From Palsa-744 sp036498265 (GTDB taxonomy: Bacteria; Actinomycetota; Thermoleophilia; Solirubrobacterales; Solirubrobacteraceae): 64,000 bases of DNA. Shown here one piece after another: positions 49,426-57,182 of the stretch. The stretch is taken from NCBI GenBank assembly GCA_036498265.1, contig DASYFT010000031.1:62001-126000 (forward strand). The letters run 5' to 3'. A program made the position numbers and the translations under genes. Each line of letters begins with the position of its first letter. The stretch's first letter is position 1. The notes below the pieces were generated by a model. It ran no database searches. It was not told the origin of the DNA and saw only the letters and a program-made list of their open reading frames with translations.

Positions 49426-50580
49426 ATGCCGCGGCTGCTGATCCTCACGCCCGACTTCCCTCCGGCTCGCGGTGGGATCCAGGTGGTCGCGCACCGTCTC
49501 GCCGCCGGACTCGGCGGGTTCGAGGTCCGCGTGGTGACGCTCGCGGACAGAGGAGCGGACGGGTTCGACCGGAGCGCGGGCCTCGCGATCCGGCGCGTGC
49601 GCGCGCCCCGGCGTCCGGGCGCCGCCCGCAACCTCGTCCTGAACGCGATCGCCCTGATCGACGGCGTCCGGTTTCGCCCGCAGCTGATCCTCAGCGCTCA
49701 CATCGTCACCAGCCCGGCCGCGGCGATCCTCCGCGGCCTGCTCGGCGGGCGAACCGTTCAGTACTTCTACGCGAAGGAGATCGCGGACAAACCGAGGCTC
49801 GCGCGATTTGCCGCACGCAGGGCGGACGCGGTCATCGCGATCAGCTCCTACACGTCGGGCCTGCTCGCGGCGGCCGGCGGTATCGCCGGCGAGAGCCTGC
49901 GGCTGATACCGCCGGGCGTCGACCCGCCGACCGACCCCCGGCCGCAGCCGGCCGGGCGGCCCACCTTCGTCACGATCGCCCGCCTCGTCGACCGCTACAA
50001 GGGTCACGACGTGCTGGTCAGGGCGCTCCCATCGATCCGCGCGCAGGTGCCGAACGTGGAGTGGGTGGTCATCGGCGACGGCCCGCTGCGGCCGGAGCTC
50101 GAGGCGCTCGCCCGCGAGCAGGGTGTCGCCGAGTGCATCCGCTTCGTGGGCTCCGTCTCCGACGAGGAGCGCGACGGCTGGCTGCGACGCGCGGACCTGC
50201 TGGCGATGCCGAGCCGCCTGCCGGGCGAGGGCCGGGCCGGCGAGGGGTTCGGCATCGTCTACCTCGAGGCCGCCACCTACGGCAAGCCGGTCGTGGCCGG
50301 CGATGTGGGAGGCGCGCTGGACGCGGTCATCGACGGCGAGACGGGACTGCTAGTCGATCCGGCCGATCCCGAGGCGGTCGCCGCGGCGATCACGCGGCTG
50401 CTCATCGACCGGGAGCTCGCGGTGCGCCTCGGGGCCGCCGGCGCCCGGCGGGCCCGACGCTACTACTGGGCGGCGATCGTCGAGCAGGTGCGGGCCGTCC
50501 TGCTCGAGCAGCTCGGCTCCGCCGCGGGGCAGAGCCTCTCCGCTCCGGCCGAGAGCGAGAACGCCGGGACTCCCGCATGA
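49426..50580 (+). CDS. GT4-family glycosyltransferase (PimB-like)
   Basis: The roughly 384-residue GT-B protein starts MPRLLILTPDFPPARGGIQVV, the classic first strand and Gly loop of this branch. It has PTFVTIARLVDRYKGHDVLV in the middle and LLAMPSRLPGEGRAGEGFGIVYLEAATYGKPVVA as donor site. The G-E-G-F-G-I-V-x-L-E-A pattern resembles mannosyltransferases acting on lipid carriers, such as PimB and WcaC-type. Earlier ATGs at 49348 and 49384 exist, but family alignment favours 49426. None has a clear ribosome-binding site. It opens a plus-strand pair of GT4 genes. Confidence 0.85.
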   Translation: MPRLLILTPDFPPARGGIQVVAHRLAAGLGGFEVRVVTLADRGADGFDRSAGLAIRRVRAPRRPGAARNLVLNAIALIDGVRFRPQLILSAHIVTSPAAAILRGLLGGRTVQYFYAKEIADKPRLARFAARRADAVIAISSYTSGLLAAAGGIAGESLRLIPPGVDPPTDPRPQPAGRPTFVTIARLVDRYKGHDVLVRALPSIRAQVPNVEWVVIGDGPLRPELEALAREQGVAECIRFVGSVSDEERDGWLRRADLLAMPSRLPGEGRAGEGFGIVYLEAATYGKPVVAGDVGGALDAVIDGETGLLVDPADPEAVAAAITRLLIDRELAVRLGAAGARRARRYYWAAIVEQVRAVLLEQLGSAAGQSLSAPAESENAGTPA

Positions 50581-50614
50581 CGAGCCGCCGCTTCCAGCGG
50601 CCGGCTGCCAGACA

Positions 50615-51781
50615 ATGAACGTCCTCTACGTCAACCACACCGGGGTGGTCAGCGGCGGTGAGCGCTCGCTGCTGAGCCTGGTCGCGGCGCTGCCTCCCGA
50701 GGTCGCCGCGCTCGTCGCCTCGCCGCACGGCGACCTCCAGGAGGCGCTCGATCGGCTAGGCGTCGCCACGACGGCGATCACCGGCACCGCCGGAAGCCTG
50801 AGGCTCCACCCGCTGCACACGCCGCAGGCGCTCGCGGAGCTCAGCCGCGCATCGCTGCAGGTCTCCCGGGCCGCGCGCCGGCACCACGCCGACGTCGTTC
50901 ACGCAAACTCGATCCGCGCTGGCATCGTCGCGGCCCTCGCGCGCGTGTCGCCGGCGGCGAAGGTGGTCCACGTGCGCGACTGCCTGCCGCCCGGGCCTCT
51001 CAGCACGGCCACCATGCGCCTCATCGCCGCGACCGCCACGACGGTGCTCGCCAACTCGCGCTACACGGCTGCCTCGGTGCGAGCGCTCGCACCGCACGCG
51101 CGCACGGAGGTTGTCTACAACGCCGTCGATCTCGCCCGCTGGGATCCCCAGCGCATCGACCGAGCGGCCGCCCGTGGGGCGCTGGGGGAAGCCGGGCGTC
51201 GCCGGGTGCTGCTCGGAGTGGTCGCGCAGCTCAGCCCATGGAAGGGGCAGGACACCGCAATCGAAGCGCTCTCGCTGCTGCGCGACGCGGGCGTCGACGC
51301 GCATCTGCTGCTGATCGGCTCGGCAAAGTTCGTCGCCCGCGCCACGCGTTTCGACAACGAGGCGTACGTGACCGGCCTGCGCCGGCTGGTTGCCACCGCG
51401 GGACTCGAGGACCGGGTCTCGTGGCTGGGCGAGCGCGAGGACGTGCCGCAACTGATGCGCGCCCTCGACGTCCTGCTGCTCCCCTCCTGGGAGGAGCCGT
51501 TCGGCCGTGCGCTCGTCGAGGCGATGGCCCTCGGCGTGCCCGTCGTCTCGACGAACGTGGGCGGCCCCAATGAGATCGTCCAGCACGGCCGAGAGGGGCT
51601 GCTCGTCGCACCCAGGCAGCCTGCGGCATGGGCGGAGGCGATCCAGCGAATAGCCGACAGCCCGTCGCTGGCGTCCGAGATGGGAAGCGCCGGCCGTCTG
51701 ACGGCGCAGGCGAGGTTCTCCGTCGACCACCACGTGGCCGCCACGCTCGCCGTCTACAGTCGCGCGCTGGAGCGGCTGTAG
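50615..51781 (+). CDS. GT4-family glycosyltransferase
   Basis: The 388-residue GT-B enzyme has N-terminal MNVLYVNHTGVVSGGERSLL, VVHANSIRAGIVAALA, central LLGVVAQLSPWKGQDTAIEAL, and donor-site region LLLPSWEEPFGRALVEAMALGVPVV with the E-x7-E pair. The ATG at 50615 is 34 bases after the preceding GT4 stop. It is soluble with no membrane helix. Sugar specificity is not readable. A 402-base stretch follows that contains a promoter, a hairpin and a broken cysD. Confidence 0.9.
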   Translation: MNVLYVNHTGVVSGGERSLLSLVAALPPEVAALVASPHGDLQEALDRLGVATTAITGTAGSLRLHPLHTPQALAELSRASLQVSRAARRHHADVVHANSIRAGIVAALARVSPAAKVVHVRDCLPPGPLSTATMRLIAATATTVLANSRYTAASVRALAPHARTEVVYNAVDLARWDPQRIDRAAARGALGEAGRRRVLLGVVAQLSPWKGQDTAIEALSLLRDAGVDAHLLLIGSAKFVARATRFDNEAYVTGLRRLVATAGLEDRVSWLGEREDVPQLMRALDVLLLPSWEEPFGRALVEAMALGVPVVSTNVGGPNEIVQHGREGLLVAPRQPAAWAEAIQRIADSPSLASEMGSAGRLTAQARFSVDHHVAATLAVYSRALERL

Positions 51782-51862
51782 ACGCCCGCCGGTGCGAGGG
51801 AGCGGCGTAGACGCGCGCCGGCGCGGGGCGGGCAGCGCGCTCGCGCGAGGCCGGGCGCCGGC

Positions 51863-51891
51863 TTGAACATTGATCGGGCGAACCCTAAAGT
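51863..51891 (+). promoter_or_regulatory. Sigma-70-type promoter upstream of the cysD remnant and cysNC
   Basis: TTGAAC (51863-51868) and TAAAGT (51886-51891) are spaced by exactly 17 bases. This is the best two-part promoter match in the second half of the window. Transcription would begin near 51898, directly at the hairpin 51899-51921. Confidence 0.55.
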
Positions 51892-51898
51892 TTCACAT

Positions 51899-51921
51899 CT
51901 GCCTGCCCGGAAGTCAGGCAG
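51899..51921 (+). other. Hairpin at the predicted 5' end of the cysNC transcript
   Basis: CTGCCTG (51899-51905) pairs with CAGGCAG (51915-51921) around a 9-base loop. Its position at the expected transcript start suggests a 5' stabiliser or a leader structure. No known riboswitch consensus was recognised. Confidence 0.4.
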
Positions 51922-51985
51922 GCTGGAGACCGCGCAGGGATGCTCGCCACCTACCACCCACCCCACCTGCGCACGCTCGAGGCCG

Positions 51986-52184
51986 ACACGTTCGGGCAAT
52001 GGAGCCAAACCACCGGCGCCCGGAGGTGCGGAGCCTCTACAATGGCCGCATTCACAGGGGAGAGCATGCGCGGGCGTTCCCGATCTCCAATTGGACCGAG
52101 CTCGACGTGTGGCAGTACGTAGCCGAGGAGGGGCTGGAGGTGCCGTCGATCTATCGCCACCGGACGGTGGGGGACATGAGCTGA
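51986..52184 (+). pseudogene. cysD: Remnant of cysD (sulfate adenylyltransferase subunit 2)
   Basis: In one frame FGQW (ending 52002) is followed, after a one-base shift, by RRPEVRSLYNGRIHRGE and FPISNWTELDVWQYVAEEGLEVPSIY. These match the middle of CysD (GQW-DPxxQRPExxNLYNGRI and FPLSNWTELDVWQYI). The text then jumps to RHRTVGDMS, which in intact CysD lies tens of residues later, and stops. The N-terminal PP-loop ATPase half (SGGKDS region), an internal segment and the C-terminus are missing. One added G after position 52002 would restore the frame. The stop overlaps the cysNC start (TGATG), so the remnant may still be translated and couple to cysNC. A working cysD would have to be elsewhere in the genome. 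Confidence 0.75.
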
Positions 52185-54199
52185 TGAGTGCGCGGCCCTC
52201 ATCCCCGGGCGTCGTCGGCAACGGCAACGGCTCCGAGGCACCGGTGCAGGCACACGCAGGCCCGCTCGCGGGCGACGCCAGGGAGATGTTCAGGCGGCTC
52301 ACCGAGCGGCCCGCCGACCTGCTGCGCTTCGCCACGGCAGGGTCGGTGGACGACGGCAAGAGCACGCTGATCGGGCGGCTGCTCTACGACTCCAAGCAGG
52401 TGTTCAGCGACCAGCTCGCGCACGTCGAGCAGGCCAGCGAACGCCGGGGCCAGGACTTCCTCGACCTCTCGCTCCTGACCGACGGGCTCCGCGCCGAGCG
52501 CGAGCAGGGCATCACCATCGACGTCGCCTACCGATACTTCGCCACGGCCCAGCGTCGGTTCATCATCGCGGACACACCCGGGCACGAGCAGTACACGCGC
52601 AACATGGTCACCGGTGCCTCCACGGCCGATCTCGCGATCGTGCTCGTCGACGCACGCAAGGGCGTCGTCGCGCAATCCAAGCGCCATGCCTTCATCAGCT
52701 CGCTGCTCGGCATCCCGCACGTCGTGGTCTGCGTGAACAAGATGGACCTCGTCGACTTCGACGAGTCGGTGTTCGACGGGATCGTCGAGGAGTTCGATCG
52801 CTTCGCGGCGCGCCTGGAGCTTCCCGATGTGACCTTCATCCCGGTCTCCGCGCTCCTGGGCGACAACGTGGTGGAGCGCTCCGAGGCGATGCCCTGGTAT
52901 CAGGGGCCGCCGCTGCTCTACCACCTCGAGCACGTCCACATCGCCTCCGACCGCAACCTGATCGACGTGCGCTTCCCGGTGCAGTGGGTCATCCGCCCGC
53001 CGTCGACCTCGGTGGCCGACTACCGCGCGTATGCCGGACAGGTGGCCGGCGGCGTGCTTCGGCCCGGCGACGAGGTGCTCGTCCTGCCGAGCGGCCAGCG
53101 CAGCACGATCGCCGGCATCGACACGTTCGAGGGCACCGTCCAGGAGGCCTTCCCGCCGATGTCGGTTGCGATCCGTCTGGCAGACGACATCGACGTGGGC
53201 CGCGGAAGCACGATCGTCCGCCCGCACAACCAGCCGACCGTCTCGAACAAGTTCGAGTGCCTGCTCTGCTGGATGTCAGAGCAGCCGCTGAGCCGGAGCA
53301 GGCGCTACCTGGTCAAGCACACCACGCGATCGGTGATGCTGGGGGCGGCCGATGTGCGCTACCGGATCGACGTAGAGACCCTGCACCGCGACGAGACGGC
53401 GACGACGCTCGAGCTCAACGACCTCGGACGCGTGCACCTCGAACTCAGCTCCCCTCTGGTCTTCGACTCCTACCGCCGCAACCGCCTCACCGGGAGTCTG
53501 ATCCTGATCGACGAGGCGACCAACGAAACGGTCGGTGCCGCGGTGGTGCTCGACACGGAGGTGGAGGAGCCGGTCGAGGACGCCAAGCACGACCGCAGCC
53601 CGAACGTCAGGTGGCAGGGCTCGAGGATGACGCGCGACCGCCGCTGGAGCTCGCTCGGCAACCTCGGCGCGACGCTCTGGTTCACCGGCCTTCCGGGGGC
53701 CGGGAAGTCGACGATCGCCGCCGCCGTCGAGGAGCGTCTGGTGCAGGTGGGCCAGCCGGCCTTCCTGCTCGACGGCGACAACCTTCGCCATGGCCTCAAC
53801 GGCGACCTCGGCTTCGATGAAGAGGCGCGGCGGGAGAACGTGCGCCGCACGGCGCACGTGGCGAGGCTGCTCGCCGAGTCCGGCACGATTGCCCTGGTCA
53901 GCCTCGTCAGCCCGTATGCCGCCGATCGTGAAGCCGCGGCGGCTCTGCACGCGGCCGACGATCTCGGCTTCGTCGAGATCTTCGTCGACGCTCCGCTGGA
54001 GCTTTGCGAGCAGCGCGACCCCAAGGGTCTCTACGCCCGGGCGCGCGCCGGCGAGCTGGCCGGTCTCACCGGCGTCGGCGCGCCCTATGAACCGCCGTCC
54101 GAACCGGATCTCGTGCTCGGCAGCAGCAGGGAAACGGTCGAGCGGGAGGTTGAGCGGGTGCTCGAGCTGCTCGCCGCCCGCGGGCTTCTGCACGGCTGA
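52184..54199 (+). CDS. cysNC: CysN-CysC fusion: sulfate adenylyltransferase GTPase subunit plus APS kinase
   Basis: This bifunctional cytosolic enzyme makes PAPS. CysN, with CysD, forms APS from sulfate and ATP. CysC phosphorylates APS to PAPS, the donor for sulfotransferases. The 671-residue protein has a GTPase domain with G1 AGSVDDGKST (about 52-61), EREQGITID, G3 DTPGHEQYTRNMVTGAS and G4 NKMD, then beta-barrel domains. APS kinase begins near residue 495 with GLPGAGKST (about 503-511), DGDNLRHGLNGDLGF, the SLVSP Ser region and ELCEQRDPKGLYARARAGEL. All catalytic motifs look intact. I start it at the ATG 52184 overlapping the cysD-remnant stop. Sulfotransferase genes follow directly, so PAPS supply to them is the likely role. 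Confidence 0.93.
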   Translation: MSARPSSPGVVGNGNGSEAPVQAHAGPLAGDAREMFRRLTERPADLLRFATAGSVDDGKSTLIGRLLYDSKQVFSDQLAHVEQASERRGQDFLDLSLLTDGLRAEREQGITIDVAYRYFATAQRRFIIADTPGHEQYTRNMVTGASTADLAIVLVDARKGVVAQSKRHAFISSLLGIPHVVVCVNKMDLVDFDESVFDGIVEEFDRFAARLELPDVTFIPVSALLGDNVVERSEAMPWYQGPPLLYHLEHVHIASDRNLIDVRFPVQWVIRPPSTSVADYRAYAGQVAGGVLRPGDEVLVLPSGQRSTIAGIDTFEGTVQEAFPPMSVAIRLADDIDVGRGSTIVRPHNQPTVSNKFECLLCWMSEQPLSRSRRYLVKHTTRSVMLGAADVRYRIDVETLHRDETATTLELNDLGRVHLELSSPLVFDSYRRNRLTGSLILIDEATNETVGAAVVLDTEVEEPVEDAKHDRSPNVRWQGSRMTRDRRWSSLGNLGATLWFTGLPGAGKSTIAAAVEERLVQVGQPAFLLDGDNLRHGLNGDLGFDEEARRENVRRTAHVARLLAESGTIALVSLVSPYAADREAAAALHAADDLGFVEIFVDAPLELCEQRDPKGLYARARAGELAGLTGVGAPYEPPSEPDLVLGSSRETVEREVERVLELLAARGLLHG

Positions 54200-54245
54200 G
54201 GGCCATCACCTTGACCCCTCTCCACGGCTGAGGCTCTCACCTTGA
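54191..54245 (+). repeat. Short tandem duplication at the cysNC / sulfotransferase junction
   Basis: The segment CACGGCTGAGG...TCACCTTGAC occurs at 54191-54214 and, with one base deleted and a changed centre, at 54223-54245, 32 bases apart. The first copy contains the cysNC stop. The second supplies the TTG start of the sulfotransferase. Only the second TTG opens a long frame. Confidence 0.8.
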
Positions 54246-55204
54246 CGGGCTCCGCGGGAAGGCTTCCCGACTTCTTCGTCGTCGGCCACCCCAAGAGCGG
54301 CACCACGGCCCTCTACGAGATGCTCCGACGGCATCCGCAGATCCACATGGGCGACCTCAAGGAGCCGTGGTTCTTCGCGACCGACCTCAGCCCGCGCTTC
54401 AAGCACCCGGCCTCCGGCGTGTCGCCGCGAAGCCTCGAGGAGTACGCGGCGCTGTTCGAGGGCGCAGCTCCGGACCAGAGGATCGGCGAGGGCACCTCCT
54501 CGTACCTGATGTCGCACACTGCGGCGAGGGCGATCGCGGAGGTCCGGCCGCAGGCGCGCATCATCGCCATCCTGCGCGAGCCCGTGAGCTTCCTGCGCTC
54601 GCTTCACCTGCAGCTGCTGCAGAACCACATCGAGTCCAAGCAGGATCTGCGCCGCGCGCTCGAGCTCGAAGCCGCGAGACGCGAGGGCCGGCACATCCCG
54701 CGCCGCTCCGACCGGCCGCAGCTGCTCCAGTACCTGGACCACGTGCACTACGTCGAGCAGCTCGAGCGCTACCGCGAGGTGTTCGCATCGGATCAGATGC
54801 TGGTGCTGATCTACGACGACTTCCGCAACGCCAACGAGGAGACGATCAGAACGGTACTTGGGTTCCTGGACGTCGACGACTCCGTCCCAATCGACGTGCT
54901 CGAGGTGAACCCCTCGGTGCGCACGCGCTCACAGCAGCTCGACAACCTGGTCCACGCCCTCTCCGTCGGGCATGGACCGGTCTCCCGCGCCGCGAAGGGG
55001 GCGATCAAGGTGATCACACCACGGCGGCTTCGGCTCGACGCGCTGACGCTGACCCGGGAGCGGATAGTCAACGCCACCCCGCGGCCGCCCGACGACGTGC
55101 TGGTGGCCGAGCTGCGGCGACGCTTCAGCGGCGAGGTGAGCGCCCTCAGCGAGTACCTGGGACGCGACCTCGTATCTCTGTGGGGCTACGAGGACGCCGG
55201 CTGA
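54242..55204 (+). CDS. PAPS-dependent sulfotransferase
   Basis: The 320-residue protein is a paralog of the sulfotransferases at 36.3, 56.2 and 57.2 kb. It has PAPS loop GHPKSGTTALYEML at about 16-29, REPVSFLRSLHLQLLQ at about 113-128, a conserved LIYDDFRNANEETIRTVLGFLDVD block, and the tail ALSEYLGRDLVSLWGYE. The start is a TTG at 54242 created in a small tandem duplication. It lies 42 bases after cysNC and is probably co-transcribed with it. Its 3' end overlaps the convergent PIG-L gene by 19 bases. The acceptor is unknown, most likely the locus polysaccharide. Confidence 0.9.
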   Translation: MTGSAGRLPDFFVVGHPKSGTTALYEMLRRHPQIHMGDLKEPWFFATDLSPRFKHPASGVSPRSLEEYAALFEGAAPDQRIGEGTSSYLMSHTAARAIAEVRPQARIIAILREPVSFLRSLHLQLLQNHIESKQDLRRALELEAARREGRHIPRRSDRPQLLQYLDHVHYVEQLERYREVFASDQMLVLIYDDFRNANEETIRTVLGFLDVDDSVPIDVLEVNPSVRTRSQQLDNLVHALSVGHGPVSRAAKGAIKVITPRRLRLDALTLTRERIVNATPRPPDDVLVAELRRRFSGEVSALSEYLGRDLVSLWGYEDAG

Positions 55205-56094
55205 GGCGAAGCGGAGGCCGGCGCGGGCAGATTCCAGCGGACCTCGAAGCCGTGCAGCGCCGGGTCGTCGAGAAGCCCCGTCGCGCCGTAGCTCAGCGCC
55301 GGGTACTGGGTGCGGTAGGCCTGCATCGCGGCGAGCTTGGCGGCGGCCTGCTCGGGTGTCAGGCGAACCACCTCCGCCGAGCGCAGCGGCGGCATCTCGG
55401 GGACGTCCTCAAGGAAGGACAGCCAGAAGGCGTCGACGTTGCGGTGGGGATCGGGGGCGCGGCCGTCCACCCAGTGCGGCCAGCCGTGGAGGATGCAGTA
55501 GGGGAGATCGGCGTAGAGCGTCACGGGCACGCCGCCCAGCGCGAGCATGCGCGCGTAGCGGCGCGCGAGCACGTGATCGGGATGCGAGCCGAGCGCCGCG
55601 GGCGCGTAGACGCGGGATACCTCGCGCACGTGCACGGTCACGGCCCGGTCGATCTTGCCCAGGGCGGGCGGTCCAGTTCGCCGGTACTGCGTGTCCAGGA
55701 AAGGCAGGGCGATCGACCGCCGGCCCGCGGCCGCCAGCGCAAGGGCATCCTCGGCGAGTCGCTCGCGCGCGCGCTCGGCGGAGTCCTCGGCACCGGTGAT
55801 CGCGTCCCAGAGCGTCAGCCTGCCGGGCTCGGGAACGCCCGCGAACACGTTGACGACGTTCACCTCGTCCCGGCCCGCCAGCACCGCCCAGCAGTCGAGG
55901 ACCGCATCGTCCCAGTGGGGGGAGAGCAGCAGGGCGGGCGCCTGCGGGTCACTCCGCAGCCCGCTCTGGAAGCTTCGCTCCTCGCGCGCCGCCGCTCGCC
56001 GTCTCGCACGCTGGTAGAGCCGTCGCGGGAGGTTGTGCGGGCGGCTCGGGCTCACGACGTCACCGGCCCGGCAGTATAGGCGCGAGGGCGTCAC
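55186..56094 (-). CDS. PIG-L/LmbE-family deacetylase-like protein
   Basis: PIG-L enzymes are zinc-dependent N-deacetylases of amino-sugar conjugates. The 302-residue protein has the first zinc motif as LLSPHWDDAVLDCW (usual form PHPDDE/HLDDA) near residue 57, a downstream ITGAEDSAERARERLAEDALAL helix, and the second zinc motif LGSHPDHVLARRYA near 168. The catalytic Asp and three likely ligands are present, so activity is plausible. It may de-N-acetylate a sugar of the polysaccharide before sulfation. The start is uncertain: GTG at 56094, with an alternative GTG at 56058. Confidence 0.82.
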   Translation of the reverse strand: MTPSRLYCRAGDVVSPSRPHNLPRRLYQRARRRAAAREERSFQSGLRSDPQAPALLLSPHWDDAVLDCWAVLAGRDEVNVVNVFAGVPEPGRLTLWDAITGAEDSAERARERLAEDALALAAAGRRSIALPFLDTQYRRTGPPALGKIDRAVTVHVREVSRVYAPAALGSHPDHVLARRYARMLALGGVPVTLYADLPYCILHGWPHWVDGRAPDPHRNVDAFWLSFLEDVPEMPPLRSAEVVRLTPEQAAAKLAAMQAYRTQYPALSYGATGLLDDPALHGFEVRWNLPAPASASPQPASS

Positions 56095-56171
56095 CCGAAT
56101 CGCCCGCGGACCCCTCGAGACGGGCGCCGGGCAGGCTCTGGGCGCCGTGGGGAGGCGGATATCATGCCCCC

Positions 56172-57182
56172 ATGGCAGAGGTGGATCAGCCCGTCGGCGC
56201 GCGCACCCGGCTAGAGCAGAGATTCCCCGACTTCTACATCGCCGGCCATTCCAAGTGCGGCACCACGGCGCTCTACGAGATGCTCCGGCGTCACCCGCAG
56301 ATCTTCATGCCGGACGTCAAGGAGCCGATGTACTTCGCGCGCAACCCGGACGCGCCGATCTTCACCGCCGGTGCGCAGGTCTTCGAACAGACGGGCGCCG
56401 TGCGCGAAACCGAGGAGGACTACCTCTCGCTCTTCGCCCAGGCCGGACGTGACCAGCGCGTCGGCGAGGCATCGACCTTCTACCTTTGGTCGCACTCCGC
56501 CGCCTCCAGGATCGCCGAGGCCCAGCCGGATGCGCGGATCATCGCGATCCTGCGCGAGCCGGCGAGCTTCCTGCGCTCGCTGCATCTGCAGCTGCTGCAG
56601 AACCATGCGGAGGTCGAGAAGGACCTGCGAAGCGCGATGGCGCTGGAGGGCGAGCGCCGCGAAGGGCGGAGCATCCCGCGTCACGCCCACTGGCCGGAAG
56701 CGCTCATGTACTCCGAGCGTGTGAGGTATGTCGATCAGCTTCGCCGCTACCACGCCGTCTTCCCGCCAGAGCAGGTGCTGGTTCTGATCTACGACGACTT
56801 CAGGCGCGAGAACGAGGCGACGGTACGGCGGGTGCTGCGCTTTCTCGAGGTCGACGACACCGTCTCGCTTCCCGTGCTGGACGCCAATCCGACTGTCCGG
56901 CTGAGGGCCAGGCGCCTCGACACGTTCATCCGCGACGTTCGCCGGGGGGAGGGCCCGCTCGCGAGCGCGCTCAGGAACACGGTGAAGGGCCTGACCCCCT
57001 GGCGCCTGCGCAACGACCTGCTGTACCCGCTTCGGCGGCGGGTCATCTACGGCAGCCCACGGCCGCCGGACGACGCATTCACGGCCGAGCTGCGCGCCCG
57101 GTTCAAGGGAGAGGTGGTGGCGCTGAGCGAGTACCTCGACCGGGACCTGGTGTCGCTGTGGGGCTATGACCATGTCGAGTGA
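56172..57182 (+). CDS. PAPS-dependent sulfotransferase
   Basis: The 336-residue paralog has PAPS loop GHSKCGTTALYEMLRRHPQIF at about 25-45 (read as GHSKCGTTALYEML plus RRHPQIF), REPASFLRSLHLQLLQNH near 127, LIYDDFRRENEATVRRVL and tail ALSEYLDRDLVSLWGYDHVE. A TATCAT hexamer lies at 56160-56165, seven bases before the ATG, and no ribosome-binding site is visible, so the message may be leaderless. The codons for the tail motif GYD (GGC TAT GAC) contain the ATG at 57166 that can start the next gene. Confidence 0.9.
   Translation: MAEVDQPVGARTRLEQRFPDFYIAGHSKCGTTALYEMLRRHPQIFMPDVKEPMYFARNPDAPIFTAGAQVFEQTGAVRETEEDYLSLFAQAGRDQRVGEASTFYLWSHSAASRIAEAQPDARIIAILREPASFLRSLHLQLLQNHAEVEKDLRSAMALEGERREGRSIPRHAHWPEALMYSERVRYVDQLRRYHAVFPPEQVLVLIYDDFRRENEATVRRVLRFLEVDDTVSLPVLDANPTVRLRARRLDTFIRDVRRGEGPLASALRNTVKGLTPWRLRNDLLYPLRRRVIYGSPRPPDDAFTAELRARFKGEVVALSEYLDRDLVSLWGYDHVE

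Noticed and set aside
51863..52183. An N-terminal extension of cysNC by 107 codons.
   Set aside because: That frame is the wrong phase over the cysD remnant and encodes Arg/Pro-rich text. CysN homology begins after the ATG at 52184.
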